Assembly (NCBI GenBank): GCA_029266615.1
Contig: JAQSWN010000021.1
Location: 1-56,983 of the forward strand
Direction of reading: 5' to 3'
From: Polyangiaceae bacterium
Lineage (GTDB): Bacteria; Myxococcota_A; Polyangia; Polyangiales; Polyangiaceae
DNA: 56,983 bases
Numbering within the stretch: the stretch's first letter is position 1; each line of letters opens with the position of its first letter. The notes under the pieces are model-generated. The model saw nothing but the letters and a program-made list of their open reading frames with translations, searched no databases and was not told the origin of the DNA. Shown here piece after piece: positions 15,968 through 24,458 of this stretch. The translations under genes and the position numbers were made by a program.

Positions 15968-18437
15968 ACCAAGAGAGCACCGCCGGCAAGGCGAGCGTGG
16001 CGGCCACGAGCGACGCCAGCTCGCCGCTGATGGCGAACACGCCGAACGAGAACAGGGCCTGATTCTCGACCAGCAGCAGCGCGCCCCAGCCGATGACGGT
16101 CGTCGCCGAGCACATCGCAAGCGCGCCGCTGGCGTTCGAAAGCCCCGCCTCCCCGCCTTCGTCCCCTTCTTGGAAGCGGCGTAACATATTGATCGAGTAG
16201 TCCGCGGAAATGCCGAACGTGATCGGCAGCGCGACGAAGTTCGAAAAATTCAGCTTCGCGCCTGACCACGACAGTAGGCCGAGCATGAACGAAACGCCCA
16301 GCAGGAGCGTGGCGATGGACAGCGCGGAGAACGCCCACGCCTGCTTACTGGAGACGCCGAACGCCGCAACGCAGATGCCGAGCACGCACAGGAAGGACAG
16401 CAGCGTGACGCGCGGCCCGTCCGAGCGCAGCGCGTCGGCCAAGTCGCTGGAGAGCAGGAGCGGGCCGGCCGCGATCGCGCCCGCGGCCGCGGCGGCTTGA
16501 CGTAAATCGTGAGTGAACGCTCCCAGCCGCTCCGATTGCCAGGTGCCGCCGCCGACCTTCGGAAACACGAGCACGCTTCGCCCCACGGTCCCGTCGCGCT
16601 CGCGCAGCCCCGCCGCAAACGCCTCCGGCAAATCCGCCGCCGTGAGCGATCGCAGCGAAGCGTCCGAAAGGGCGCGGTCCAGCAGGTCCTTTTCCGAGTC
16701 TTTGAGCTTGCTGCGCAGCTTGGGGGTGATGGCGGCTTTGAGGAGCTTGCCCTCTTCGATGGACTCGGCTCGGTAATCGGGCAAGAGCTGCTGCGCGCTG
16801 CGCACCTCGGCGATGAGGTCGCCAGCGCCGCGCTTCTCTTTCAACTCGCGAAGGCGCGCTTCCAGCTGGGGCACGTCGGCAGCGCGTTTCGCCATCACCA
16901 CGCTCGGCGTGAGGTAGCGCCCGGTGGCGGCGTCCATGCGCTTGCCCCAGTAGCGCTCGCCGTCCACCCAGGAGTCCTTGCGCCGAAGCTTGGAGAGGTC
17001 GTACTCGATCCAATCGCCGCGACGTGTGGCGAGCCCGGCGACGGACACGGCCGCGGCCACAGCCAGGCCGGCGAGCACCAGCTTGCGGTGCTTCATGGTG
17101 AGGTCCGCGATCTTCGCGGCGATGCCCGGCGAGGGGGGCGCGCCCGACGTCGTCACTGCCCGGGGCCGGAGCCGCTCGCCCAGTGAAACGCAGAGCGCGG
17201 GCATGATGAGGTACATGGCCGCCCAACACATCAGGATCCCGAAGCCACCAATCCAGCCGAACTGATTGAAGCCGCGGAAGTCCGTGAAGACCAAGGAAAC
17301 ATAAGAGGCCGCCGAGGCGAGCGCGGCCGCGAACGTGGCGCGCCAGCTCTCCGTGACGCCGGTGACGACGGCCTCTCGCACGCCCTTCTTCTGCCCCAGC
17401 TCCTCCTGGATGCGCGAGAGCAGCATGATGCCGGAGTTGATGCCGTTGCCCACGACGATGGAGCCGAGGAACGCGGTGTTGGTATTCAGGTAGCGAATGG
17501 AAAATGGCGGCAACGCCACGAGCCCGAAGCCGGCGCAAGTTCCGAGCACGAGCGGCACGAACAGCGCGACGAGCGCCGTCCACGAGCGGTAAAACCAGAC
17601 CAAGCTGCCCACGACGAGCAACGCCACGACCACGCTCGAGATGCCGAGATCCGAAGCGAGGCCGTGGGTCTCTTCCACGCGCGTCGCGACGTCCCCTGCG
17701 TAACCGAGGCGGCTGCCGCGCGGCGCGCCGCCGAGCGCGGCCACGTCCGCTTGAACGCGCGACAAGAGCCGGGAGTCCGCTTCGAAGCCGGTCGACGTCG
17801 AGCTGGTTTGAATGAGGAGCGCGCGGTCGCGCCCGTCCGGAGACACGAATCGGTCTCCCTCGCGCGCGCTGGCCGCCGCCCCGAAGCGCGCCTGGTACTT
17901 CTCGCGTAGCGACTCTAGCGGGAGCTCGGGCGGCTTTTCGGCGTCGGCTTCGTCGTCCAGGTCGCTGCCCATGGCCCGCGACACCTCGAAATCTCGACGC
18001 GCCTCCACGGCCTCGCGCAGCTTCTTCACGTCCGTTGGCTCCATGAGCTGGAGCGCGTAACGCTCCGCGAACTCACGCTCAGCCTTCGTGTCCAGCCGCA
18101 CGCCGCGCACCAAATCCGGCGGGTACTTGCGGATCCGCTCTGCGAGTCGATCGAGAAATTGGTCCGCGTCCGCCGCTCGCGTCAGGTCGTCCGTCTCCAG
18201 GACGACGCCGAGGAAACGTAGACCGGGCAGACGCGAGCGCAGCTCCTGAATGGCGGCGACGCTGGGCGCGGATCGGGGCAGGAGCTCTTCCAGCTCGCTC
18301 TTCAGCGAGCTGTAGGTGAGCACGGTGCGGTAACCGCACACGAGCACGACCACGGCTGCGACTGCGAGCACCCCGCGCGAGTGCTGCATCAAGAAGTGAA
18401 CGAGGCGCGCCAACCCGGCCGGACGCGGGGTCGTCAT
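15903..18437 (-). CDS. MMPL/RND-superfamily lipid or hydrophobe exporter
   Basis: 844-residue inner-membrane transporter with the two-fold RND repeat: one membrane helix, a large periplasmic loop, five or six helices, then the same again. Conserved pieces are GNGINSGIMLLSRIQEE with SWRATFAAALASAASYVSL in the first half and LPITFGISADYSINMLRRFQ in the second. MMPL proteins typically move lipids or hydrophobic products across the envelope using the proton gradient. ATG 18437 overlaps the stop of the PAP2 gene (ATGA), which rules out the much longer open frame upstream. It is coupled to a lipid-modifying gene, so its cargo may be that product. The 3' end overlaps the convergent gene by 65 bases. 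Confidence 0.85.
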   Translation of the reverse strand: MTTPRPAGLARLVHFLMQHSRGVLAVAAVVVLVCGYRTVLTYSSLKSELEELLPRSAPSVAAIQELRSRLPGLRFLGVVLETDDLTRAADADQFLDRLAERIRKYPPDLVRGVRLDTKAEREFAERYALQLMEPTDVKKLREAVEARRDFEVSRAMGSDLDDEADAEKPPELPLESLREKYQARFGAAASAREGDRFVSPDGRDRALLIQTSSTSTGFEADSRLLSRVQADVAALGGAPRGSRLGYAGDVATRVEETHGLASDLGISSVVVALLVVGSLVWFYRSWTALVALFVPLVLGTCAGFGLVALPPFSIRYLNTNTAFLGSIVVGNGINSGIMLLSRIQEELGQKKGVREAVVTGVTESWRATFAAALASAASYVSLVFTDFRGFNQFGWIGGFGILMCWAAMYLIMPALCVSLGERLRPRAVTTSGAPPSPGIAAKIADLTMKHRKLVLAGLAVAAAVSVAGLATRRGDWIEYDLSKLRRKDSWVDGERYWGKRMDAATGRYLTPSVVMAKRAADVPQLEARLRELKEKRGAGDLIAEVRSAQQLLPDYRAESIEEGKLLKAAITPKLRSKLKDSEKDLLDRALSDASLRSLTAADLPEAFAAGLRERDGTVGRSVLVFPKVGGGTWQSERLGAFTHDLRQAAAAAGAIAAGPLLLSSDLADALRSDGPRVTLLSFLCVLGICVAAFGVSSKQAWAFSALSIATLLLGVSFMLGLLSWSGAKLNFSNFVALPITFGISADYSINMLRRFQEGDEGGEAGLSNASGALAMCSATTVIGWGALLLVENQALFSFGVFAISGELASLVAATLALPAVLSWFTNASAVRKSPRSGTAPTARE

Positions 18438-19396
18438 ACGGCCCCCGCCGGGGCGGCTACCGCAGGGGCCGCGTCTTCCGGCTTTCCGAGCAGCTTGCCG
18501 GAGAGCCACACCGCGACCGCCGCGAGCGCGATACCGGCGATGCCGTCCCACAGCCAGTGATGGTCCAGGTAATTGGAGCCGACGAGCATCGTCACTGCGT
18601 ACAGCACGTGCAGCGGGCGCGTCTTCCAACTCACCGAACGCCACGCCGTCAGGAGGCCGAGCATTGGATACGCGCAGTGCATGCTGGGCATGGCGCCAAA
18701 CACGGACGCGGCGCGGGAGTACAGGTTTTCGTAGTAGTGCATGCCAAACAGCTGGTCGACGCGCAGAAGCCCCGCGGCGCTGGGCAACGCGGCCATGCTC
18801 ACCTGGCAGCCGTTCGCGCGGATGTACCAAGGCGGGGCGGCGGGAAAGACCATCCAAACCGCGAAGGAGATGAAATTGGCGATCGCGAACGCCCACAGGT
18901 AACGGCGCATGCGCGCGCGATCCACGAAGTAGAGGTAGCCGGAGTAAACGAGCGCCAAGTACGCGAAGATGGTGTACGGCACCGCGAACAACACGTCCCA
19001 AAACGGGGCGTGGTGCAGCTGAAACCAATCTTGAATGGTAACGCCGGGCGCGACCGAGAACGCGGCGAGCTCGAAGTCCCTCAAGCCGCACGCATGGACC
19101 CGCTCCGCGGTGACGAACGCGCGGCGCGCGTAGCGGACCATGTCGTAGCCGATGGCGACGAGCACGTACGGCGTGATGTCGGCCAAGAAGGCGCGCGACC
19201 TCGGACCAAAAGCCGAAAGGCCCACGACCACCAGCACCAGCACCACATGCTCTACCCGCAGGTCCCCTATCCCGGCGACGACCAGCACGTAGACGAGCGG
19301 TATCAACGGAAAGAGCCGAGAAATGAGCTGGCGGTAGCGGAGCAACCGAGGCCGTGACGGTGGCGGCGCCCGTGTTACGGTCCCATCATGGCTCAA
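18434..19396 (-). CDS. PAP2-superfamily, Aur1/inositolphosphotransferase-like membrane enzyme
   Basis: About 320 residues with six or more membrane helices. The C-terminal motifs GAMPSMHCAYP and YLDHHWLWDGIAG supply the His-His-Asp set of PAP2 enzymes, while the classical KX6RP motif is not seen. A conserved PAAPPWYI lies in the preceding loop. This is the pattern of the Aur1/inositolphosphoceramide-synthase branch, which transfers a phospho-headgroup between lipids rather than simply removing phosphate. The start is uncertain: TTG 19396 has GGGAGG upstream but overlaps the divergent pgpA start by nine bases; a TTG near residue 18 is an alternative. Coupled to the MMPL transporter downstream. 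Confidence 0.75.
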   Translation of the reverse strand: MSHDGTVTRAPPPSRPRLLRYRQLISRLFPLIPLVYVLVVAGIGDLRVEHVVLVLVVVGLSAFGPRSRAFLADITPYVLVAIGYDMVRYARRAFVTAERVHACGLRDFELAAFSVAPGVTIQDWFQLHHAPFWDVLFAVPYTIFAYLALVYSGYLYFVDRARMRRYLWAFAIANFISFAVWMVFPAAPPWYIRANGCQVSMAALPSAAGLLRVDQLFGMHYYENLYSRAASVFGAMPSMHCAYPMLGLLTAWRSVSWKTRPLHVLYAVTMLVGSNYLDHHWLWDGIAGIALAAVAVWLSGKLLGKPEDAAPAVAAPAGAV

Positions 19397-19855
19397 GCCG
19401 CCCTCCCTGCTCGACTCCTCGCCACCTGGTTCGGCTGCGGCTTGTCACCGAAAGCCCCCGGCACGGTCGGCTCACTGGGCGCGGTACCGTTACACTTCGC
19501 GCTCGCGACGCTCGGGCCCGTGCCGCATGCGGTGGCGATCGTTGCGCTCTCGGCGGCGGGCATCTGGGCGTCCAACGAGATCGCCAAGGCCGAGGGCATC
19601 GAGGACCCGCAGAAGGTCGTCATCGACGAAGTGGCGGGGACTTTGATCGCCATGGGTATCGTAAGCGGAAGCAGTATCGGAATTCGGGTGCTCGCGCTCG
19701 CGCTATTTCGGGTGCTCGACATCACGAAGCCTGGCCCCATCGACACCGTGCAACGGCTCTCGCCCCCCGGCGTGGGCATCATGGCGGACGACTTGCTCGC
19801 GGGACTCGTGGCTGGCGCTATGGCCTACTCGGCGTCGGCGCTGCTGGGGCGGTGA
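19388..19855 (+). CDS. pgpA: Phosphatidylglycerophosphatase A
   Basis: Dephosphorylates phosphatidylglycerophosphate to phosphatidylglycerol at the inner membrane. The 155 residues carry all PgpA hallmarks: ATWFGCGLSPKAPGTVGS near the start, DPQKVVIDEVAGTL in the middle, and FRVLDITKPGPIDTVQRL with GVGIMADDLLAG at the end, including the acidic residues that bind magnesium. The start at ATG 19388 overlaps the divergent PAP2 gene start. Its last 38 bases overlap the convergent CDP-alcohol phosphatidyltransferase gene. Confidence 0.93.
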   Translation: MAQAALPARLLATWFGCGLSPKAPGTVGSLGAVPLHFALATLGPVPHAVAIVALSAAGIWASNEIAKAEGIEDPQKVVIDEVAGTLIAMGIVSGSSIGIRVLALALFRVLDITKPGPIDTVQRLSPPGVGIMADDLLAGLVAGAMAYSASALLGR

Positions 19856-20564
19856 CTCGCGTCTCTTCGTCCACGGAAAGCACTACGTAGGCTGCACGCA
19901 GGGCCCAGACCGCCGCCACGAGGCTGAGCAGGGCCATCACCGCGATGACCGAGAGCATCGCTACTTCACTCGGGAAGCCAGGCACCTCTACCGCGCCGAG
20001 CACGAGGGCGAGCAGCAACAACACGAGGCGCTCCGCCCGGCGCATGAACAGGGGCGGCAGGCTGATGCCCAAGCCTTCGGCGCGGGCCCGAACGTAGGAG
20101 ACCGCGAACCCGGTCATCATCGCTATCACGAGGACGGCGGAGGCCAGGGGCGTTTGCGAGCCGGCGACGACGAGGCCCAACAGCGGCAAAGCGTCTGCCA
20201 GTCGGTCCACCGTCGAGTCCAGCAGGGCGCCGAATCGGGTATTGAGGTGCGCCGCGCGGGCGACGATGCCGTCCAGCAAGTCGAACGCGCCGCTCGCCAG
20301 CAGACAGCCGGCCGCGACGAGGTACAGCCCAAGCGCTGCAGCGACACCGGAAGCCACCGCGAGGGCTAGGGCCGCGTAGGTCAGCGAATTGGGGGTGATG
20401 CCGTGATCGGCCAACCAGCGACCGACGCCGAAAATGGCAGTATAAGTGGCGCGGGCCACCTCGCTCCGCTCCCAAACGCCCCCACGAAGCTTCTTTGAAA
20501 CTTCGTCGGTGTGCGTCACTAGCTCGTGCGCGAATGCATCAGATGAAGGCAGAGACCCGTCCAT
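19818..20564 (-). CDS. CDP-alcohol phosphatidyltransferase family protein (second copy in window)
   Basis: Membrane enzyme of phospholipid headgroup synthesis. DLLDGIVARAAHLNTRFGALLDSTVDRLAD contains the complete D-x2-DG-x2-AR-x8-G-x3-D-x3-D signature (near residues 98-120), then LPPLFMRRAERL. Length 248 residues. The substrate may be glycerol phosphate or inositol phosphate; the neighbouring PgpA and Aur1-like enzymes make either plausible. ATG 20564 is preferred over GTG 20642 because the upstream candidate lies inside a palindromic box (20631-20646) and its extra peptide is Cys/Pro/Arg-rich without family resemblance. Ends in convergent overlap with pgpA. Confidence 0.85.
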   Translation of the reverse strand: MDGSLPSSDAFAHELVTHTDEVSKKLRGGVWERSEVARATYTAIFGVGRWLADHGITPNSLTYAALALAVASGVAAALGLYLVAAGCLLASGAFDLLDGIVARAAHLNTRFGALLDSTVDRLADALPLLGLVVAGSQTPLASAVLVIAMMTGFAVSYVRARAEGLGISLPPLFMRRAERLVLLLLALVLGAVEVPGFPSEVAMLSVIAVMALLSLVAAVWALRAAYVVLSVDEETRVTAPAAPTPSRP

Positions 20565-20630
20565 GATTGTCGGCTCGGTGGCTCGAACGTGTCGCCTACA
20601 TGGGACGGTGCACGGTGGCGCGCAAGCCCC

Positions 20631-20722
20631 TTGAGTCGCCACTCAACAAATCTTTGCAGCGAGAACGACCGCGCTACTGGAACTGACGCTTACTTGAGCT
20701 GCGCTCAACAATTCGCAGCGAG
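20631..20722. promoter_or_regulatory. Two copies of a palindromic TTGAG-n-CTCAA box with conserved flank
   Basis: Copy 1: TTGAGT-CGCC-ACTCAA at 20631-20646, followed by a flank ending GCAGCGAG at 20663. Copy 2: TTGAGC-TGC-GCTCAA at 20694-20708, followed by a flank ending GCAGCGAG at 20722. Both copies share CTCAACAA after the centre. They lie 63 bases apart upstream of the CDP-alcohol phosphatidyltransferase gene, a position that fits a pair of operators for a dimeric regulator. No promoter hexamers are convincing. Confidence 0.45.
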
Positions 20723-20746
20723 CCGCCCAGGGATGCGTAACCGGGT

Positions 20747-21448
20747 TCACGGTGGCGGCTCGCGGAATGGCTCCGACGGGGAGTCCGCGAGCGCCTGATG
20801 CTCTTCGAACCAACTCGGCAGCTCCTGACTCATCGGTGCATTACCGACGTGGCGATAACGCACCAAGTCGCCGCGTTCGAAATCCACGAGTGTGAACGCG
20901 CGCTCGTGATCGCGTAGCAGCGTGCCCGCGTTCACGATGGAGAGGGGCCCGAACGTACGCAACATGGAGCGGTGGGTGTGTCCGTTCATCACGAAGCGGT
21001 AGCGGCGCTCCTGAATGAGCCGCTGGAGCTCCTCGTTCGAAGAGATGTCGTAGCCGCCGCTGTCGGGCCGGACCCCGGCCATGTCATTGTTGCCCAGGCC
21101 GTGGCAGAGCAACACGTGGCCGCGTGGCGAACGAAACTCACGAGTCACGGGGAGCTCCGAGAGGAATTCGACGACGTTAGACGGCGTCGCGTCGAGCGGC
21201 CGAGCGTAGGGAAGCCCTCGCTGCTGGTTCGCGAGCAACCAGCGGTCGTGGTTTCCGCGTACCGCCAGCACCCGATGCTCACGCAGGAGAGCGACGCACC
21301 GCTCGAGGTCACCGGGGCCGTCCGCGATGTCTCCGACTTGAAGCAACGTGTCGACGCGCATCCGGAGCAGCTCCCGCAGAACGAAGGCGAGCGCGTCGTC
21401 CTCGGCGTGCACATCTCCAATCAAGCCGACGCGACGAATGACGTGCAT
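20747..21448 (-). CDS. Calcineurin-like metallophosphoesterase
   Basis: Cytoplasmic dinuclear-metal phosphoesterase of 233 residues. All five metal-binding blocks are present in order: GLIGDVHAE, QVGDIADG, VRGNHDRW, LLCHGLGNND and MNGHTHRSM. The overall size matches the YfcE/MJ0936-like group, which hydrolyse phosphodiesters or phosphomonoesters; the physiological substrate is not readable. ATG 21448 starts just before the first catalytic strand. The frame is open further upstream (an ATG pair near 21474), so the start is uncertain by a few residues. It diverges from the FGE-like lipoprotein gene about 100 bases away. Confidence 0.85.
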   Translation of the reverse strand: MHVIRRVGLIGDVHAEDDALAFVLRELLRMRVDTLLQVGDIADGPGDLERCVALLREHRVLAVRGNHDRWLLANQQRGLPYARPLDATPSNVVEFLSELPVTREFRSPRGHVLLCHGLGNNDMAGVRPDSGGYDISSNEELQRLIQERRYRFVMNGHTHRSMLRTFGPLSIVNAGTLLRDHERAFTLVDFERGDLVRYRHVGNAPMSQELPSWFEEHQALADSPSEPFREPPP

Positions 21449-21548
21449 GAGCCTAGAAACGCCTCGACGCATCATGCGACCGGAAGCGGCTCCGAGCAAG
21501 GCACGCGACGTTTTGCCGAACCGGCGGGTTTCTTGTAGGTTCCGCGCC

Positions 21549-22685
21549 ATGCGTCGCGCTTTTGCCCTCGGTGTCGTCTATTTCACGTACGTCGCCTGCG
21601 CGGGCTCTCAGTCGTCCATCAGCGCCGAGCCGGCACCGGCGCCTGCGGCAATTGCCTCCGCGCCCAGCGCGCCCAGCGCGACCGCGAGCGAGCCCCCGCC
21701 GGCGGGCTCGGCCTCCGCCGCGCCAACGGCCAAGAAATCTTCGGAGTCTCCAAAAAAGGTCGCGAACCAGAGCTCGGCCGATGCGGACGACAGCGCCTGC
21801 CCGGACGGGATGCAGCTCATCGAGGGTGAGTACTGCACGAAGGTCGAGCACAAGTGCGTCAAGCAGTGGCACGACAAAGCCAACAACAAGGACGTCTGCG
21901 AAGAGTTCGAGCCGAAGAGCCAGTGCGTGGGCCAGAAGTTGAAGAAGCGCTACTGCATGGACACGTACACGTGGCCGAACCAGAAGGGTGCCCGCTCCGA
22001 GGTGATGAACAAGTTTCACCAAGCCCAGGTGAAGTGTGCGGCGGTCGGCAAGCGCATGTGCACGGAGAGCGAATGGACGCTCGCTTGCGAAGGCCCGGAG
22101 ATGCTCCCCTTCCCCTACGGCTACGTGCGCGACACCAACAAATGCCACGGAGACGTCGAGTGGGATTCGCCCGACATGAAGAAGGTCGCCCAGCGCGATC
22201 CCGAGGAGCTAGCGCGGCTGTGGAAGGGCGTGCGCGACGGGAGCCAACCCGAGTGTGTGAGCCCGTACGGAGTCGCGGACTTGCCGGGCAACACGGACGA
22301 AGTCACCCAGAGCGAAAGCTTCAATGAGCCCGATTTCAAGGGCAAATATGACAGCATTCACTCCGGCGGCCCCTGGTACAAAGGCGTGCGCAACCAGTGC
22401 CGCCCCAAGATCTACACGCACGACGAGGGTTTCTACTACTACTTCCTCGGTTTCCGCTGCTGCGCCGAGCCGGACGGCAAGCCCACGGAGCCGCTCACCG
22501 GCAAGCAGCGCAAGGAGAAGTGGAAGATGGACCGCGTGGAGCGCCTCGCCGGCTTCACCGTTGAGCAGATGAAACAGACGCTCGAGAAGAAGAAGGCGGG
22601 CAAGTGTGCGTGCAGCGAGAAGGACACCCGCTGCAAAACGATGTGCGGCACTCTGCTCGGGCCGAGCGCCAAGGACGTCAAGTAG
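21549..22685 (+). CDS. Cysteine-rich lipoprotein with formylglycine-generating-enzyme (SUMF1) fold
   Basis: 378 residues. The start ATG 21549 leads into a short hydrophobic stretch ending in YVAC, a plausible lipobox, then an Ala/Pro/Ser linker to about residue 75. The remaining domain resembles FGE-sulfatase proteins: GKRMCTESEWTLACEGPE, PYGYVRD, SPYGVADLPGNTDEV, and a C-terminal FLGFRCCAEPD. It is unusually rich in cysteine and ends with a CACSEKDTRCKTMC cluster, so it is probably disulfide-bonded in the periplasm. Enzymatic activity is doubtful; many myxobacterial members likely serve as binding or structural proteins. It converges on purK with a three-base gap. Confidence 0.75.
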   Translation: MRRAFALGVVYFTYVACAGSQSSISAEPAPAPAAIASAPSAPSATASEPPPAGSASAAPTAKKSSESPKKVANQSSADADDSACPDGMQLIEGEYCTKVEHKCVKQWHDKANNKDVCEEFEPKSQCVGQKLKKRYCMDTYTWPNQKGARSEVMNKFHQAQVKCAAVGKRMCTESEWTLACEGPEMLPFPYGYVRDTNKCHGDVEWDSPDMKKVAQRDPEELARLWKGVRDGSQPECVSPYGVADLPGNTDEVTQSESFNEPDFKGKYDSIHSGGPWYKGVRNQCRPKIYTHDEGFYYYFLGFRCCAEPDGKPTEPLTGKQRKEKWKMDRVERLAGFTVEQMKQTLEKKKAGKCACSEKDTRCKTMCGTLLGPSAKDVK

Positions 22686-22688
22686 GCG

Positions 22689-23798
22689 TCAGGCGCCGAT
22701 CGATCGCTCGAGGCGCGCCACACGCTCGTCGAGGGTGGGCACGTCCGGCGCGCGCACGGTGATGTGCCCCACCTTGCGGTTCGGCCTCGGCTCCTTGCCA
22801 TACCAATGGAGGTGCGCGTCCGGCACTTCCAACACCGCGCGCGGGTCCACCGAACGCCCAATCAAGTTGAGCATCGCGCACGGCTCGGGGATCTCCGTCG
22901 AACCCAGCGGGAGCCCCAAAATGGCGCGCAAATGGTTTTCGAACTGGCTCGTGCGGGCCCCTTCAATCGAGAAATGCCCCGTGTTGTGGACGCGCGGTGC
23001 AATCTCGTTGGCGAGCAGACGCCCGTCGCAGTCGAACAGCTCGAGCGCGAGCACGCCCACGTAGTCCAGGTGCTGGAGCACCTTTTCTACGTAAGCACGG
23101 GCGTCCGCTTGGAGCGAGTCGCTGACGGCGGGCGCCGGGGCGAGCGTCTTCCGCAAGATGCCACCTTCGTGATGATTTTGGACGAGCGGGTACGTTGCCA
23201 CTTCACCCGAGCGGCTCCGCACCGCGATGATGCTGAGCTCGCGCTGGAAGCGCACGAAGCCTTCCAGAATGAGCGGCGACCCGCCGAGGCGATCGAAAGC
23301 CTCTTTCGCGTCCGCCTCCGTCCGGAGCACCGCTTGACCTTTGCCGTCGTAGCCGAAACGGCGAGTCTTCAGCACCGCTGGCAAGCCGACGCGAACGAGC
23401 GCCGCTTGCAGCTGCTCCCAGGTATCCACCGCTTCGAAAGGCGGGGTCCCGATCCCGAGCGCGCGAAAGCAGGTCTTTTCGTGGAGGCGATCTTGAGCCA
23501 CCTCGAGGGCGCGGGAGCCGGGAAACACGGCGCAGCGTTGCTCCAAGCTCTTGATCGCCGAGACCGGGACGTTTTCGAACTCGAACGTCACGACCTCGGA
23601 GGTCGCGAGGCGCTCGAGCGCGGACTCATCTTCGTAGCCGGCGACGACCAGCTCACCCACCGCGGCTGCGGGCGAGCCCGCCGTAGGATCCAAAAACTGT
23701 AGCTCCAGGCCCATGGAGCGACCGGCAAGGCCGAGCATTCGCCCGAGCTGCCCCCCGCCCAACACGCCGACTCGAGCGCCGAGAACCCGACTCGCCAT
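22689..23798 (-). CDS. purK: 5-(carboxyamino)imidazole ribonucleotide synthase
   Basis: ATP-grasp enzyme of purine synthesis that carboxylates aminoimidazole ribonucleotide with bicarbonate and ATP. 369 residues, normal length. Landmarks are the N-terminal GVLGGGQLGRMLGLAG, VTFEFENVP, LKTRRFGYDGKGQ and the late LLANEIAPRVHNTGHFSIEG with SQFENHLRAILGLP. The gene starts at ATG 23798, six bases after the purE stop, in the usual purE-purK order. Its product feeds PurE directly. Confidence 0.94.
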   Translation of the reverse strand: MASRVLGARVGVLGGGQLGRMLGLAGRSMGLELQFLDPTAGSPAAAVGELVVAGYEDESALERLATSEVVTFEFENVPVSAIKSLEQRCAVFPGSRALEVAQDRLHEKTCFRALGIGTPPFEAVDTWEQLQAALVRVGLPAVLKTRRFGYDGKGQAVLRTEADAKEAFDRLGGSPLILEGFVRFQRELSIIAVRSRSGEVATYPLVQNHHEGGILRKTLAPAPAVSDSLQADARAYVEKVLQHLDYVGVLALELFDCDGRLLANEIAPRVHNTGHFSIEGARTSQFENHLRAILGLPLGSTEIPEPCAMLNLIGRSVDPRAVLEVPDAHLHWYGKEPRPNRKVGHITVRAPDVPTLDERVARLERSIGA

Positions 23799-23804
23799 AG
23801 CCGC

Positions 23805-24335
23805 TCAAGCCCGAGGGTCGGGTTTGTCCAGCACTGCTTGCGTGCGCTTGGCGCGGTAGGCGTGGAGCGCCTCACGAAGTGCGGGGCGCGTCGTGGAAAC
23901 GATGGCGGCGGCGAGCAACGCGGCGTTGGTCGCTCCCGCTTTGCCAATGGCGAGCGTCCCGACCGGGATGCCGGCCGGCATCTGCGCGATGGACAAGAGC
24001 GAGTCCATCCCGTTCAGGGCGTGGCTCTGCACGGGCACGCCGAGCACGGGCACCACCGACTTGGCGGCGACCATGCCGGGCAGATGAGCGGCCCCCCCGG
24101 CCCCAGCCACGATGACTTCCAGACCCCGCGCCTCGGCGCTCGAGGCGTACTCGAACATCAGGTCCGGCGTCCGGTGGGCGGAGACGACTTTCACCTCATG
24201 CGGGATCCCAAGCTCGGCCAGCGTTTCCGCCGTGTGGCGAAGCGTCTCCCAATCACTGGAAGAGCCCATGATGACGCCTACGAGAGGCCTATTTTCCGCG
24301 TTTTGTGAGCTTTGGGCCACGAGGGAAGCGCGCAC
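23805..24335 (-). CDS. purE: N5-carboxyaminoimidazole ribonucleotide mutase
   Basis: Moves the carboxyl group from N5 to C4 of the imidazole ribonucleotide in purine synthesis. The class I motifs are clear: [39 protein letters not shown] and [25 protein letters not shown] 24335 ([11 protein letters not shown]) is the preferred start, with GGAA eight to eleven bases upstream; the frame is open to 24413, which would add about 26 residues without family resemblance. First gene of the purEK operon, divergent from the desaturase gene. Confidence 0.93.
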   Translation of the reverse strand: MRASLVAQSSQNAENRPLVGVIMGSSSDWETLRHTAETLAELGIPHEVKVVSAHRTPDLMFEYASSAEARGLEVIVAGAGGAAHLPGMVAAKSVVPVLGVPVQSHALNGMDSLLSIAQMPAGIPVGTLAIGKAGATNAALLAAAIVSTTRPALREALHAYRAKRTQAVLDKPDPRA

Positions 24336-24458
24336 TTTAGCGATTTCCGCGATTTCCGCAACCGGCGGCGGCCATGCCGCAGCGCGGCACGTTAAAGGCC
24401 CCAAATGACACAAGAATGACCACCAATTGGCCCGCCCTCCCTTAGGTTGAACGGGCTC

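Noticed and set aside
18438-19091. N-terminal extension of the MMPL gene giving 1062 residues
   Set aside because: The extension is an Arg-rich shadow of the PAP2 gene; ATG 18437 in an ATGA overlap and the first membrane helix fix the start.
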